A stretch of DNA of 64,000 bases from an uncultured Tateyamaria sp. (GCF_947487805.1 NZ_CANKXW010000002.1:186001-250000); one strand, 5' to 3'. Positions 46,493 to 58,271 are shown, numbered from the stretch's first letter. A program made the numbers and translations. Notes: a model not told the origin generated them from the sequence alone.

Positions 46493-48028
46493 TCAGCCGC
46501 GCCACAAATCCGGTGTAAAGAGCGCGATAATCGCCAGCGTTTCCAGCCGTCCCAGCACCATCGCGGCCACGAAAATGGCCTTGGCCGCCCCGCCCAGCTC
46601 GATCAGGGCGATGGGCTCGCTGGCCCCATGGGTCAGCAGCGGGCCGGTGGTGGACAGGCCCGCAATCGCGATGACGATGGCCGTTTCGAAATCGGTGCCC
46701 GCCGCGGCCAGCAGGATGCTGATCAGCGCAAGGCTGATGGCGAACAGCATGAAGAAGATCCACGCGATGAACGCCCCGTCCTTTTGCAGCCGCCGCCCCA
46801 TCGGCCCCGCCCCGCTGACCGAGGACGGGTGCACCAGCCGCTCCATCTCGCGCAGGCCGTTGAGGTAAAGTGCGAACACCCGCAGCAGCTTGACGCCACC
46901 GGCCGTGGTGGCGACCCCGCCCCCCACCAGCGCCAGCCCCATCAGCAACAGGCCCGGTGTCTCAAGGCCCGACCACGCCTGCGCGTCCGTCCAGAAGCCC
47001 GAGGTGAACCCGGTGGTGGTCAGAAAGCTGAGAACGGTGAACGCACTGCCCCACAGCGCACGGGCCGCATCCAGCGTGTCGTTTTCCGCCGACACATCGA
47101 TGGCGCCCAGGAAATGGCGCACGAACAGGACCACGGGCACGATGATCACCAGCGCAAGGCCGATGCCAAACTCCGGATCGCGCGCCAACCCACCCCCTTC
47201 GGAGGTGACCGTGTCCGTGGAAAAGGTCAGCCGCGACAGCGCAAACAGCATGAAAAGCAGCATGACCGCCTCCCCCGCCATGCCCGCGCCGGTGTCCTCC
47301 AACCCGCCCACCGGCGAGATGCCCGAGGTCGCCATGATCGACATCGCGTGGCAGATCGCCACCAGCGCACTGTCGCCCCCCAGCGCCAGCAGGATCCACA
47401 GCAGCAGCGTCAGCGCAAGGTAAATGGGAACCAATACCGCGCCGACCTTGGCGATGCGGACCCGCACCTCGGGCGCGGTCATGCCGATCTCGCGGCTGGC
47501 ACTGCGCCCCGGCTCGGCCCGCGCCGTTACCTCGAACCCGCCAAGGTTCAGCGGCGCCAGAATGGCCGAGGCGGCAATCCACATCATCAGGCCGCCCATC
47601 CACCCCACCTGCGCCCGCCACAGGTGCAGCGGTCCGTTCAGCCGCTCGGGGTCGTCGAACATCGTGGCCCCGGTGGTGGTGATCGCACTCACCATCTCCA
47701 CATAGGCGTTCAAAAAGGTCGTCGTGCGCAGCGCCTCGTGGAACGGCACCGCCAGGATCACCGGCAACACCGTGAACGCACAAAAAAGCGACACCAAAGG
47801 CCCCAGCGCCCCATGCCGCGGATCGCGCCCCGCATGGGCCAGCCCCACCAGCGCAAACACAACAACCCCCAGCACCCCGCTGTAGAGAAACGCCCGCGCC
47901 GTGGCCAACTCGCGCACCACACCGCCGTAAACCGCCGGCACCAGCATCGACGCGGAAAAGATCCCCACCAGCAACAAGAACAGCGGCAGCGCCAGAACGG
48001 TCGCACCGAAACCGGGGCGCGCGCCCAT
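46493..48028 (-). CDS. trkH: potassium uptake protein TrkH
   Basis: The 511-residue inner-membrane protein forms the pore of the Trk potassium system. Four pore-loop filter segments are visible, for example SAITTTGATMFDD, SIMATSGISPVG, FLTTTGFTSG and AIAGLSTTGPL, each with the filter glycine. It is somewhat longer than the usual 483 residues because of its loops. The start overlaps the trkA stop by one base, so the two are coupled. It follows the conserved ntr-trkA-trkH-hfq order. Confidence 0.95.
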   Translation of the reverse strand: MGARPGFGATVLALPLFLLLVGIFSASMLVPAVYGGVVRELATARAFLYSGVLGVVVFALVGLAHAGRDPRHGALGPLVSLFCAFTVLPVILAVPFHEALRTTTFLNAYVEMVSAITTTGATMFDDPERLNGPLHLWRAQVGWMGGLMMWIAASAILAPLNLGGFEVTARAEPGRSASREIGMTAPEVRVRIAKVGAVLVPIYLALTLLLWILLALGGDSALVAICHAMSIMATSGISPVGGLEDTGAGMAGEAVMLLFMLFALSRLTFSTDTVTSEGGGLARDPEFGIGLALVIIVPVVLFVRHFLGAIDVSAENDTLDAARALWGSAFTVLSFLTTTGFTSGFWTDAQAWSGLETPGLLLMGLALVGGGVATTAGGVKLLRVFALYLNGLREMERLVHPSSVSGAGPMGRRLQKDGAFIAWIFFMLFAISLALISILLAAAGTDFETAIVIAIAGLSTTGPLLTHGASEPIALIELGGAAKAIFVAAMVLGRLETLAIIALFTPDLWRG

Positions 48029-49416
48029 CAGAAAAAGTCGATGGACACCTGCATCAGGCGCTCCACCTCCGGCACATCCTTGGTCAGCGCAAAAAGAGCG
48101 ATCACATCGCCCTCGTCGATGCGCGTCTTGCCCACAGGGCGGAGCACCTTGTCGCCCTTGCGCACCGCCCCAACGAGCACGCCCTCGGGGAAATCGATCT
48201 CGTTGATGCGCTGCCCCGCCATGGGCGAGGTCGACAGAACCTCCGCCTCGATCACCTCCGCATCCGCGTCGCCGATTGAGTAAACCGACCGCACCCGCCC
48301 ATGCCGGATATGGCGCAGGATCGAACTCACGGTCGTCGCGCGCGGGTTGATATAGGCGTCAATGCCCAACGGCCCCATCATCGGCACCAGCGTCGGATCG
48401 TTGATCAGCGCAATGGCATAGGGACAGCCCTCGGATTTCGCGCGCACCGCGGCCAAAAGGTTGGTCTTGTCATCATCCGTCACCGCCAGCATCGCGTCCG
48501 CCCGCGCCACGCCCGCCTCTGCGAGCAGCGCCACGTCCAACCCGTCACCGTTCAGAACAATCGTCCGCTCCAGCGCCTCGGCGGCCAGTTCCGCGCATTT
48601 GCGGTTGCGCTCGATCACCTTGGCCCGCACGCGGGTCGTGCGCTTTTCCAGCGCCCGCGCCACCGCCAGACCGACATTGCCGCCGCCCACCAGCACCACG
48701 CGCTCCTGCTTGGCAATGGTCTTGCCAAAGACCTCCATCGTGCGCGGCACGTCATCCACATGCGCAAACACATAAGCCTCGTCCCCGGCAAAAAGCTGGT
48801 CCGACGCCTCGGGCGCAAAAAGCGTGCCTTCCCGACGCACGCCCACAACCACCACCCGCAGGGTCGAAAACAGGTCCGTCAACTGCCGCAGCGGCGTGTT
48901 CAGCACCGGGCAATCCTCGTCCAGCGCAATGCCCAACAGCTGCGCCTGCCCGTCAATGAACAGCTCAGTGTCAAAGGCCGCAGGCGCGCTCAGCCGCTGG
49001 AGCGCCGCCGCCGCCACCTCGCGCTCGGGCGAAATCACCACATCAATGGGCATATGATCGCGGCGGTAAAGGTCCGAATAGATCGCCGTCAGATAGGACT
49101 GGCTGCGCAGCCGCGCGATCTTGCGATTGATGCCGAACACCGAATGCGCCACCTGACAGGTGACCATGTTCACCTCGTCCGAATGGGTTGCGGCAATGAT
49201 CATGTCGGCGTCGCGCGCGCCTGCCCGGTCCAGAATGTCGGGATAGCTGGCAAAGCCCGCAACCCCCTGAACATCCAGCGTATCCGTGGCACGGCGCACC
49301 AGATCGGGGTCACTGTCGACCACCGTGACGTCGTTCCGTTCGCCGGACAGATGGCGGGCAATCTGCCACCCCACCTGGCCTGCGCCGCAGATGATGACCT
49401 TCATCCCTGTCTCCAC
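48028..49416 (-). CDS. trkA: Trk potassium uptake regulator TrkA
   Basis: The 462-residue cytoplasmic regulator has two tandem RCK units. The first begins MKVIICGAGQVGWQIARHL with the NAD-binding glycines; the second has VVLVGGGNVGLAVARALE. Each is followed by a TrkA-C domain, the last with GVLVGAVRKGDKVLRP. It gates TrkH in response to nucleotides. In most relatives ntrX lies directly upstream; here two plus-strand genes are placed between them. The full length is normal. Confidence 0.96.
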   Translation of the reverse strand: METGMKVIICGAGQVGWQIARHLSGERNDVTVVDSDPDLVRRATDTLDVQGVAGFASYPDILDRAGARDADMIIAATHSDEVNMVTCQVAHSVFGINRKIARLRSQSYLTAIYSDLYRRDHMPIDVVISPEREVAAAALQRLSAPAAFDTELFIDGQAQLLGIALDEDCPVLNTPLRQLTDLFSTLRVVVVGVRREGTLFAPEASDQLFAGDEAYVFAHVDDVPRTMEVFGKTIAKQERVVLVGGGNVGLAVARALEKRTTRVRAKVIERNRKCAELAAEALERTIVLNGDGLDVALLAEAGVARADAMLAVTDDDKTNLLAAVRAKSEGCPYAIALINDPTLVPMMGPLGIDAYINPRATTVSSILRHIRHGRVRSVYSIGDADAEVIEAEVLSTSPMAGQRINEIDFPEGVLVGAVRKGDKVLRPVGKTRIDEGDVIALFALTKDVPEVERLMQVSIDFF

Positions 49417-49482
49417 GTTACGGCGTGCCTGCGCGCCGCCCGTCTCAGCCCACAGCCATGACAGACCCCGGCCAGACGGTCA

Positions 49483-49496
49483 ATGTTTGCGCAAAG
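49483..49496. promoter_or_regulatory. near-copy of the zwf palindrome in the trkA/lipoprotein gap
   Basis: ATGTTTGCGCAAAG matches the zwf operator-like palindrome (11893-11908) over its first 13 bases; the right arm then diverges. It lies 66 bases upstream of trkA's start and 60 bases before the lipoprotein ATG on the other side. Confidence 0.35.
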
Positions 49497-49556
49497 TCAC
49501 CCACAAAGGTCGCAACCGCGATTGCCAAGACGCGTCACATTCGCCACTCTGCGCCC

Positions 49557-50012
49557 ATGCGTGCGCTTGCCCTTCTCCCCTTTGCCTTATGCGGCTGCCT
49601 GCCGGTCTCGACCTACTACGCCGAGGGCGTCAGCTTTGCCCAGCTGGACCGCGACAACACCCGCTGCGACGTGGTCGCCCTGCGCGATGCGCCCGTGGCC
49701 AACCAGACGCGCCAGCATGCCCCCCGCTATATCCCGAGGCAGGTCTGCAATGCCGCAGGGCACTGCCACACCAGCGGCGGCTACTGGATACCGGGAGAGG
49801 TCTATTCCGTCGACGTCAACGCGGGCCTGCGCCAACGCGTCAAGGCCCAGTGCATGGGCGACCGCGGCTATACCCCCGTCGAATTGCCCGCCTGCCCGCC
49901 CGGCGTGGCCAAGGCCGCACCGCCCGGCCCCTCGCCCGTCCTGCCCCGGCTGAACGCCGCAAGCTGCGCGATCCGCACCGACGGCGGATTGCGGATCGTC
50001 ACCCAAGGATAA
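49557..50012 (+). CDS. small lipoprotein of unknown function
   Basis: The 151-residue product begins MRALALLPFALCGCLPVSTYY, with a lipobox LCGC, so it is probably a membrane-anchored lipoprotein. The mature part has paired cysteines (TRCDVV, RQVCNAAGHCH, KAQCMGD, LPACPPG, ASCAIR) and a proline-rich stretch, suggesting disulfides in the periplasm. I do not recognise the family. The ATG at 49557 is chosen for the signal peptide. It is followed 2 bases later by the SnoaL-like gene and lies on the strand opposite the ntr/trk genes. Confidence 0.65.
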   Translation: MRALALLPFALCGCLPVSTYYAEGVSFAQLDRDNTRCDVVALRDAPVANQTRQHAPRYIPRQVCNAAGHCHTSGGYWIPGEVYSVDVNAGLRQRVKAQCMGDRGYTPVELPACPPGVAKAAPPGPSPVLPRLNAASCAIRTDGGLRIVTQG

Positions 50013-50014
50013 CC

Positions 50015-51025
50015 ATGACCGATCTTTCCCGTGCCAAGGCCTGCGTGCAGGCCCACCACGCCGCCCTTGCGCGCGCCACCCCCGATACCGTTGCAGAGGC
50101 GCTGGCCACGCACATGACCCCCGACACGTTCTGGCGCGGGATGCACCCGTTTCACGAACAGACCGGGCCAGACGCCATCGCCACGACATTCTGGGCGCCC
50201 TTCCTGACGGCCATGTCGCGGATACAACGGCGGCAGGACATCTTCTTTGCCGGGCACAACCACCTTGATGAGGGCGGCGGCACCTGGGTGGCCTCGATGG
50301 GGCATCTGATGGCGCTCTTTGATGCGCCGTTTCTGGGCATCCAGCCGACGCGCAAGATTGTCATGCTCCGCTATGCCGAATTTTCGCGCGTCGAGGGCGA
50401 CCGCATTGTCGAACAGGCCCTCTTTGTCGATCTGCTGCACCTGATGGCGCAGGCCGGGCAATACCCCCTGCCGGGCATGACCGGTGCGCAACTGGTCCAA
50501 CCGGGGCCGATGACCCATGACGGCCTCCTCTTTGACGATCAGGACCCGGCGGTGGGACAGGCCACGCTCGACCGGATCCACGCGATGATGGACGCCATCA
50601 CGGCGGCCAACGCCCTGCCCACGCCCCCCGCACCCGAGGACGAGCTGGCGCGCGACTGGCATGACGACATGATCTGGTGGGGGCCCACGGGCATCGGCGC
50701 GACCTATACGATTGACCGCTACATCGAACAGCACCAGCGCCCGTTCCGCACCCAACTGGGCGCGCGCACCTTCAACGGACATATCTGCCGCATGGCCGAG
50801 GGGCACTATGGCGGGTTCTTTGGCTGGCCGAACCTGACGATGGACTGCACCGGCCCCTATCTGGGACTGCCGCCCTCGGGGGCCAGGGCCGACATGCGCG
50901 TGGTCGACATCTACCGCCGCGACGGCGACAAGCTGGCCGAGAACTGGGTCTTTATCGACATCCTGCATTTCCTGAACATGCAGGGCCTCGATGTGCTGGC
51001 GCAACTGGACGTACGGGCACGTTAA
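50015..51025 (+). CDS. SnoaL-like (NTF2-fold) protein with two domains
   Basis: The 336-residue protein looks like two tandem SnoaL-like halves: about residues 20-150 (DTFWRGMHPFHEQTG, RIVEQALFVDLLHLM) and 200-330 (HDDMIWWGPTGIGATYTI, GDKLAENWVFIDILHFL). Both end with the NW/Q-xFVDxLHxL pattern of polyketide-cyclase or hydratase-like NTF2 folds. No signal peptide. AAGGATAACC precedes the ATG. No catalytic role can be assigned. It interrupts the otherwise conserved ntrX-trkA junction. Confidence 0.75.
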   Translation: MTDLSRAKACVQAHHAALARATPDTVAEALATHMTPDTFWRGMHPFHEQTGPDAIATTFWAPFLTAMSRIQRRQDIFFAGHNHLDEGGGTWVASMGHLMALFDAPFLGIQPTRKIVMLRYAEFSRVEGDRIVEQALFVDLLHLMAQAGQYPLPGMTGAQLVQPGPMTHDGLLFDDQDPAVGQATLDRIHAMMDAITAANALPTPPAPEDELARDWHDDMIWWGPTGIGATYTIDRYIEQHQRPFRTQLGARTFNGHICRMAEGHYGGFFGWPNLTMDCTGPYLGLPPSGARADMRVVDIYRRDGDKLAENWVFIDILHFLNMQGLDVLAQLDVRAR

Positions 51026-51087
51026 CCGGATTTTAACGGTTAGATCGTTGATTTCGTGCGTTTAATTTCTGTCCCCGCGGGGACAGA

Positions 51088-52496
<1,409 letters not shown>

Positions 52497-52500
<4 letters not shown>

Positions 52501-54779
52501 ACCGCTTCCTCCTGCTCAACATGTGCTGTTGCCACGGGCAAGGTGATCACTGCCATGGCCCCATAATGGGTGTGGCCCTCGAACGGGGCCGCGTCATCGA
52601 GGGTCAGCGTGCCCCCGTGTTCTTCGATGATCTTCTTGACGATGGGCAGGCCAAGGCCGGTGCCCTCGTCGCGGGTGGTCACGTAAGGCTCAAACAGCCG
52701 CGCGCGATCCTCGGGCAGGCCGATGCCATTGTCGGAAATCGTGATCTGCGTGCCGCGCCCACCAACCCCCATCGCCACGGCAATGCGCGGTGTGTGACCC
52801 TCGGGCACGGGGCCCTTTTCATACAGGGTTTCAATGGCTTCGCCCGCGTTCTTGATCAAGTTTGTCAACGCCTGCGAGATCATGGTGGCGTCCACATCGC
52901 CCAGGATCGGATGATCCGGCAGATCATCCACCAATGTCACGTCAGGCTGGCCCGCGCGTTGCAACACAACCGCGTCGCGCACGATGGCGACCAGATCGTG
53001 GCTTTGACGGTCGGGTTCGGGCATGCGGGCGAATTTCGAAAACTCGTCCACGATGCGGCGCAGATCGCCCGTCTGTCGCACGATCACATCCGTCATCTGT
53101 TCAAGGCTGTCGCTGTCGTCGCCGAGCTTGGGTGCGAACTTGCGCTTGATGCGCTCGGCGCTGAGCTGGATCGGGGTCAGCGGGTTCTTGATCTCGTGGG
53201 CGATGCGGCGGGCGACGTCGCCCCATGCCGCCATCCGCTGGGCGCTGACCAGATCGGTGACATCGTCAAAGGTCAGCACGTAACCTTCCAGCGCGCCATC
53301 GGAGTTGCGCCGTGTCGCCATGCGCACCAGCAGGTTTTCCAGCCGCCCGTTGCGCGTCACCTTGACCTCGCCCTGCGCAACCTCTTCGGGCCCTGCACGC
53401 AAGAGGGCAAAGAGCGCGGCAAATTCGGGAACGGCCACGGACAGCGGCACGGTTTCGCGGTCTTCCTGCCAGTCAAGCAGGCGCGCACCCGATTTGTTTA
53501 CGAAGGTCACGCGGCCCTCGGGATCGACCCCCACCACGCCCGACGTCACCGAGGACAGCACCGAATCAAAGAGCCTGCGGCGGCGTTCGATCTGTTGGGT
53601 GTTCGCCAAAAGCGTTTCGCGCTGGCCCTTGAGCTGCTTGGTCATCTGGTTGAAGTACCGGCCCAGCATGGCGATTTCGTCGTCGCCTTCTTCTTCGCGG
53701 ACCTGCACGTCGAGATCGCCCGCGCCGACCCGCTGGGCCGCGCCGGTCAGCCGGCCCACGGGACCGGAGAGCCGTTCGGCGAACCACAGCCCCAGCCAGA
53801 TTGCGGCAAGGATCAGCACCAGAGCAAAGCCGAAATAGAGCAGGCCAAAGTCAAAAAGCACCCGCCCCCGGTCGCTTTCGAGTTGCTGGTAGAGCCGCAC
53901 GGTTTCCTGCGTTTCATCCAGCAGTGACAGGATTTCGCCGTCGACCTCGCGGCTGATATAGAGGAACCGGTCCACAAAGCTGGCCAGGGGGACAAGCGCG
54001 CGAAATTCGTTGTTCGCCCAGTCCTCGATCACCAGACCGCCGGTTTCGATGGATTGTGCGATCAGGTCCTGCGCCGGTTTTTCGAAGTCAAAGAGGTAGG
54101 AGCGGTTGCCGCGTGCGCGCAGTTCGCCCGTGCCGTCGATCAGGTAGGCCTCGCGCAGGCCACGCTGGACCTGCAATTGACCATCGGTCAGGACCTCGCG
54201 GTCGCCCACGGTTTTCAGCGCGCGCACGTCGTCGATATAGCGCGCCAGTGCGCGGGCGTCGGTGATCAGGTCGCTGCGCTGTTCGGTTTCGTAGGCTTCG
54301 GCGGCGGCGAGGGAGGCACCGACCACGCGGCTGACCCGGTCGGAGAACCAGCCTTCGAGACCGATATTGAGGGTGAGCCCGGCAAAGATCGCCACGGTCA
54401 CCGTCGGGATCAGTGCGAGCAGCGCGAAGGCGCCGGTGAGGCGCAGGTGCAGTCGGGAGCCTGCGGATTTGGCGCGGCGCGCGGCGATGAGCCGTCCGAT
54501 TTGCGACAGGACCAGTGCCGCGACCACAAGCGCATAGACAAGGTCGGCCAGCAGCACCAGTCGCAGTGACAGCACGCCCGACTGCTGGTCGAGCGGGCCG
54601 AGCACGAGGAAGGTGACGAGGGCGAGGATGGGCCCGAGGATGACGAGGCCCAGCGTGGCCGCGTTGCGCACGCGCCGCCGCCTGCGCAAACGCCCGATCG
54701 TCAGCCACCAGCTGCTGCGTGTCCCGAATGCCACGTGGCACGTCCTCGATGATGTGGCACTTTGTGCCTTTACCGCCAT
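52497..54779 (-). CDS. ntrY: nitrogen regulation sensor kinase NtrY
   Basis: The 760-residue membrane histidine kinase has three N-terminal hydrophobic segments (about 40-130), a periplasmic domain, a fourth segment near 325, a HAMP domain (RLSGPVGRLTGAAQRVGAGDLDV split over it), a PAS domain (SVTSGVVGVDPEGRVTFVN), the dimerisation/His site RRIAHEIKNPLTPIQLS and the ATPase site (NLIKNAGEAIE, ISDNGIGLP, GTGLGLPIVKKI). It phosphorylates NtrX. The gene is 55 bases downstream of ntrC and overlaps ntrX by 4 bases. Confidence 0.95.
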
Positions 54780-54834
54780 ATCCGGTGGTCAGCTGCGCCT
54801 GTGCGGCGCAGATGCCACGGGTTGTGTGGCAGTA

Positions 54835-56199
54835 TTACATCAATTTGCGACGGCGTGTCACCTCTATATCCAGATCGGTGATTTTCTTGCGCAGGGTATT
54901 GCGGTTGATGCCGAGCAGGTCGGCGCATTTGGCCTGGTTTCCGCCGGTGGCGTCGAGGGCAATCTCGATCAGGGGGGCTTCGACTTCGCGCAGGATGCGT
55001 TGGTAGAGGCCGGGGGGCGGCAGCATGTTGCCGTGCAGGTCGAAGTAGCGTTTGAGGTGGCGCGCGACGGAAGCGCCCAGTTTCTCGGTATCGCCTGCGC
55101 TGCGGATGGGTTCCTGTTCGGGCTGGCTGCCGAGGACCTGTTCGACCTCGCCTGCGGTGATTTCCACGGCACTGCTGGTGAGGCCGAGGCGGCGGATGGC
55201 GTTCTCCATCTGGCGGACGTTGCCGGGCCAGGAATAGGTGCGGAAGATTTCGGCCGCGTCGGCGGACAGCTGGCGGCGCGGCTGGCCGGTTTTCTCGCCG
55301 CGGATGAGGAAGTGCTCGGCCAGGAGCGGGATGTCGTCGACCCGTTCGCGCAGGGCGGGCACGGTCAGGGTGGCACCGGAGAGGCGGTAGTAGAGGTCCT
55401 TGCGCACCTGCCCCGCCTCCATCGCGCCGGCCAGATCGGTCTGGGACGTGGCGAGAAAGCGCGGCACGTATTCGCCGGGCGTGTCCATCATGCGCACGAT
55501 GCGGGCCTGAAGTTCCTCGGGGATGTCGCCGATCTCGTCAAAGAGCAGCGTGCCGCCCTTGACCTTGGCCAGCACCCGCGCGGGCCCTTCGAGGTCCTGC
55601 AACTCGGCGGCGGTAACGGTGATGAAGGGCAGCGTGCGCCGGTCGGAAAAGTCGTGGATCGCCCGTGCAATCAGCGATTTGCCCGTCCCGCTTTCGCCCC
55701 AGATCAGCACCGGCAGATCGGTGTTCATCACCCGCGCCACGACACGATACAGCGCCTGCATCACCGCGGTGCGCCCCACCAGCGGCAGATCGTCGGGCCG
55801 CTCGTCCTCGTCCGCGGGGCGGGCGGGCAAGTGGGCCTTCTGTTCCAGCGCCTTGGCCGTGCGTTTCATCAGGTCGGGCAGATCGAAGGGTTTGGGCAGG
55901 TAATCATAGGCCTCGGCCTCGGCGGCCTGAATGGCGGTCATGATCGTGTTTTGCGCGCTGATCACGATCACCGGCAGGCCGGGCCGGTCCTGGTTGATCT
56001 TGGGCAGCATCTCGAGTCCGTTGCCGTCGGGCATCATCACATCCGAGATCACCACATCCCCCTTGCCCTCGCCCACCCAGCGCATCAGCGTCGTCAGCGA
56101 CGAGGTGGCGTGCACCTTGCAGCCCGCGCGCGTCAGCGCCTGGGTCAAGACGGTGCGGATCGTACGGTCGTCATCTGCGACAAGAACGGTGCCATCCAT
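54835..56199 (-). CDS. ntrC: nitrogen regulation response regulator NtrC, GAFTGA-less type
   Basis: The 454-residue activator has a receiver with Asp53 ([11 protein letters not shown]), Walker A GESGTGKS (168-175), Walker [11 protein letters not shown] and a C-terminal Fis-type helix-turn-helix ([21 protein letters not shown]). Between PFITV and the Walker B there are only about 20 residues, and the GAFTGA sigma-54 loop is absent. Rhodobacter capsulatus NtrC has the same property and activates the housekeeping polymerase. It is 3 bases downstream of ntrB. It should control nitrogen genes when nitrogen is short. Confidence 0.96.
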   Translation of the reverse strand: MDGTVLVADDDRTIRTVLTQALTRAGCKVHATSSLTTLMRWVGEGKGDVVISDVMMPDGNGLEMLPKINQDRPGLPVIVISAQNTIMTAIQAAEAEAYDYLPKPFDLPDLMKRTAKALEQKAHLPARPADEDERPDDLPLVGRTAVMQALYRVVARVMNTDLPVLIWGESGTGKSLIARAIHDFSDRRTLPFITVTAAELQDLEGPARVLAKVKGGTLLFDEIGDIPEELQARIVRMMDTPGEYVPRFLATSQTDLAGAMEAGQVRKDLYYRLSGATLTVPALRERVDDIPLLAEHFLIRGEKTGQPRRQLSADAAEIFRTYSWPGNVRQMENAIRRLGLTSSAVEITAGEVEQVLGSQPEQEPIRSAGDTEKLGASVARHLKRYFDLHGNMLPPPGLYQRILREVEAPLIEIALDATGGNQAKCADLLGINRNTLRKKITDLDIEVTRRRKLM

Positions 56200-56202
56200 G
56201 GA

Positions 56203-57294
56203 TCAATCCTCATTCTTCGGTGGGGGTGTCTGGGCAGTTTTGGGGGCCCGGGGCAGTGACAGGCGGAACACCGTCTTGCCCGGAACGGAGGTGACGGAAA
56301 TCCAGCCGTCGTGGTCCGATATGATCTTGGACACCAGGGCAAGGCCAAGGCCGGTGCCGTTTTCCTTGCCCGACACGAACGGGTCAAAGATATCGGCGGC
56401 GATGCCATCGGGCAGACCGGGGCCGTCATCGATGATCTCGATCTGGAGCGGCAGCGACTGCCCGGAGCCGTCGGCGCGGCGCAGCCGGAAGGAATGTTCG
56501 AAATAGGAGTGCAGCCGGATCGTCCCGCCCTCGGGCCCTGCGGCCTCGGAAGCGTTCTTGAGCAGGTTCAGCACCACCTGCAACAACTGGTCCGCATCGC
56601 CAAAGGCCAGCGGCAGCGAGGGGTCGTATTCCTCGATGATGTTCATCTGCGCGCCAAAGCCCAGCAGCGCCGAGCGCCGCGCGCGGTCGAGCACGTCGTG
56701 GATGTTCACGGGCTGCAAGTCGGGCGGCGACAGGTTGCCGAACTGCTCCACCTGCTCCAGCAGTTTCACGATGCGGCGGCTTTCGGCGACGATGAGGTCG
56801 GTCAGTTCCAGATCGTCCTGCGTCAGGTTCATGGACAGCAGTTGCGCAGCCCCGGTGATCCCGGCCAGCGGGTTCTTGATCTCGTGGGCGAGCATTTCGG
56901 CCATGCCGATGGCGGATTTGGCCGCCGATTTGACGGAATGGTTCTGGGTCATGCGCCCGGCCAGTTCGCGGGGCGAGATCATCAGCACCATGTGATCGGG
57001 CGCACCCACCAGCGGCGCGATCTGGAGCGCGCATTGCAGCGGCGCGCGCTGACCGTTGCCGACATCCACATCGTTCACGAAAAGCGGTGTGCCGTTCTTG
57101 CGCGCGCGGGCAAGGCTGTCTTCGAGCGGGGCGTCGACGGCCAGCTGATCCCAGAGCGGCAAGCCGCGCATTGTCTTGGCGGAGGCGTTAAAGAACCCTT
57201 CGGCGGCGGAGTTGATATCCACGATGTCGTCGCCCGGCCCGATCACGATGGTCGGCACCGGCAGCGAGGCCCAGAGATCGCCCACCCCCGTCAT
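56203..57294 (-). CDS. ntrB: nitrogen regulation sensor kinase NtrB
   Basis: The 363-residue soluble kinase has an N-terminal PAS-like sensor (VPTIVIGPGDDIVDINSAAEGFF), the histidine site AEMLAHEIKNPLAGITGAAQLL and an ATPase domain (NLLKNASEAAG, EIIDDGPGLP, GTGLGLALVSKII). It phosphorylates or dephosphorylates NtrC under control of PII proteins. The start overlaps the dusB stop in an ATGA. PII genes are not in the window. Confidence 0.96.
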   Translation of the reverse strand: MTGVGDLWASLPVPTIVIGPGDDIVDINSAAEGFFNASAKTMRGLPLWDQLAVDAPLEDSLARARKNGTPLFVNDVDVGNGQRAPLQCALQIAPLVGAPDHMVLMISPRELAGRMTQNHSVKSAAKSAIGMAEMLAHEIKNPLAGITGAAQLLSMNLTQDDLELTDLIVAESRRIVKLLEQVEQFGNLSPPDLQPVNIHDVLDRARRSALLGFGAQMNIIEEYDPSLPLAFGDADQLLQVVLNLLKNASEAAGPEGGTIRLHSYFEHSFRLRRADGSGQSLPLQIEIIDDGPGLPDGIAADIFDPFVSGKENGTGLGLALVSKIISDHDGWISVTSVPGKTVFRLSLPRAPKTAQTPPPKNED

Positions 57295-58271
57295 GCCGCA
57301 GCTGCCTTTGCATGAGACCCCAGCGCCTGAGGCAGGAGCGCCAGCGTGGCGGCGGGTGTCTTGGCCGTCAGGACCGCGCGGCGCAGATCGGCCGGTGTGC
57401 CGGCCGTGTCCATGTACCAGCCCAGATGCTTGCGCGCCACGCGCAGGCCCAGCGTTTCACCGTAGAAAGCGCACATCTCCTGGTAATGGGCGCAAGCGAG
57501 GTCGGTCAGTGCAGCCCCGGTTGGTATGCAGGGTGCCGGCATGCCGTAGAGGTCATGCGCGATCTGCGCCAGAGCCCATGGCCGCCCTTGTGCGCCACGC
57601 CCGACCATGATGCCGTCGGCCCCCGACAGGGCCAGCGCCACACGGGCGCTGTCGGTGCCTGTGATATCGCCATTGGCGATCACGGGGATGGTCACCGCGT
57701 CCTTGACCGCGCGGATGGCGGCCCAGTCGGCCCGCCCCTTGTAGAACTGGCAGCGGGTGCGCCCGTGGATCACGATCTGCTGGATGCCTGCGGCCTCGGC
57801 GCGGGCGGCGATATGGGGCGCGTTCAGCATCCCGTCGTCCCAGCCCAGCCGGGTTTTCAGCGTCACGGGGATGTCGACGGCATTCACGACTGCCTCGATC
57901 AGGGTCAACGCATGCTCGGGGTCGCGCATCAGCGCGGAGCCGGAATAGCCTTGGGTCACCTTTTTCGCGGGGCACCCCATGTTGATGTCGATCACCTGCG
58001 CGCCCTGGCCTGCGACCATGCGGGCGGCTTCGGCCATGGGCGCGGCCTCGCGGCCCGCAAGTTGCACCGCGGTGCCGATTGCATCGAGGCCCAGTTCCGC
58101 CTTTTCCCGGCTGCCGGGGCGGGCGTTGAGCATGTCGTGGCTGGCCACCATTTCGGACACGACCATGCCAGCGCCAAAGCGCGACACGAGCGACCGGAAC
58201 GGCAGGTCCGTGATTCCGGCCATGGGGGCCAGCATCACGGGTGCGGGCATATCAAGCGGGTGCGCGGCCAT
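57291..58271 (-). CDS. dusB: tRNA-dihydrouridine synthase DusB (NifR3)
   Basis: The 326-residue flavoenzyme reduces uridine to dihydrouridine in tRNA. It shows APVMLAPMAGITDLPFR, the catalytic-cysteine motif DINMGCPAKKVTQG, HGRTRCQFYKGRADW and IPVIANGDI. The gene is first in the dusB-ntrB-ntrC unit, the classical nifR3-ntrBC arrangement, and overlaps ntrB by 4 bases. The ATG at 58271 starts the conserved part; the open frame extends to 58724 but overlaps ispD. Its Shine-Dalgarno is weak. Confidence 0.95.
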   Translation of the reverse strand: MAAHPLDMPAPVMLAPMAGITDLPFRSLVSRFGAGMVVSEMVASHDMLNARPGSREKAELGLDAIGTAVQLAGREAAPMAEAARMVAGQGAQVIDINMGCPAKKVTQGYSGSALMRDPEHALTLIEAVVNAVDIPVTLKTRLGWDDGMLNAPHIAARAEAAGIQQIVIHGRTRCQFYKGRADWAAIRAVKDAVTIPVIANGDITGTDSARVALALSGADGIMVGRGAQGRPWALAQIAHDLYGMPAPCIPTGAALTDLACAHYQEMCAFYGETLGLRVARKHLGWYMDTAGTPADLRRAVLTAKTPAATLALLPQALGSHAKAAAA

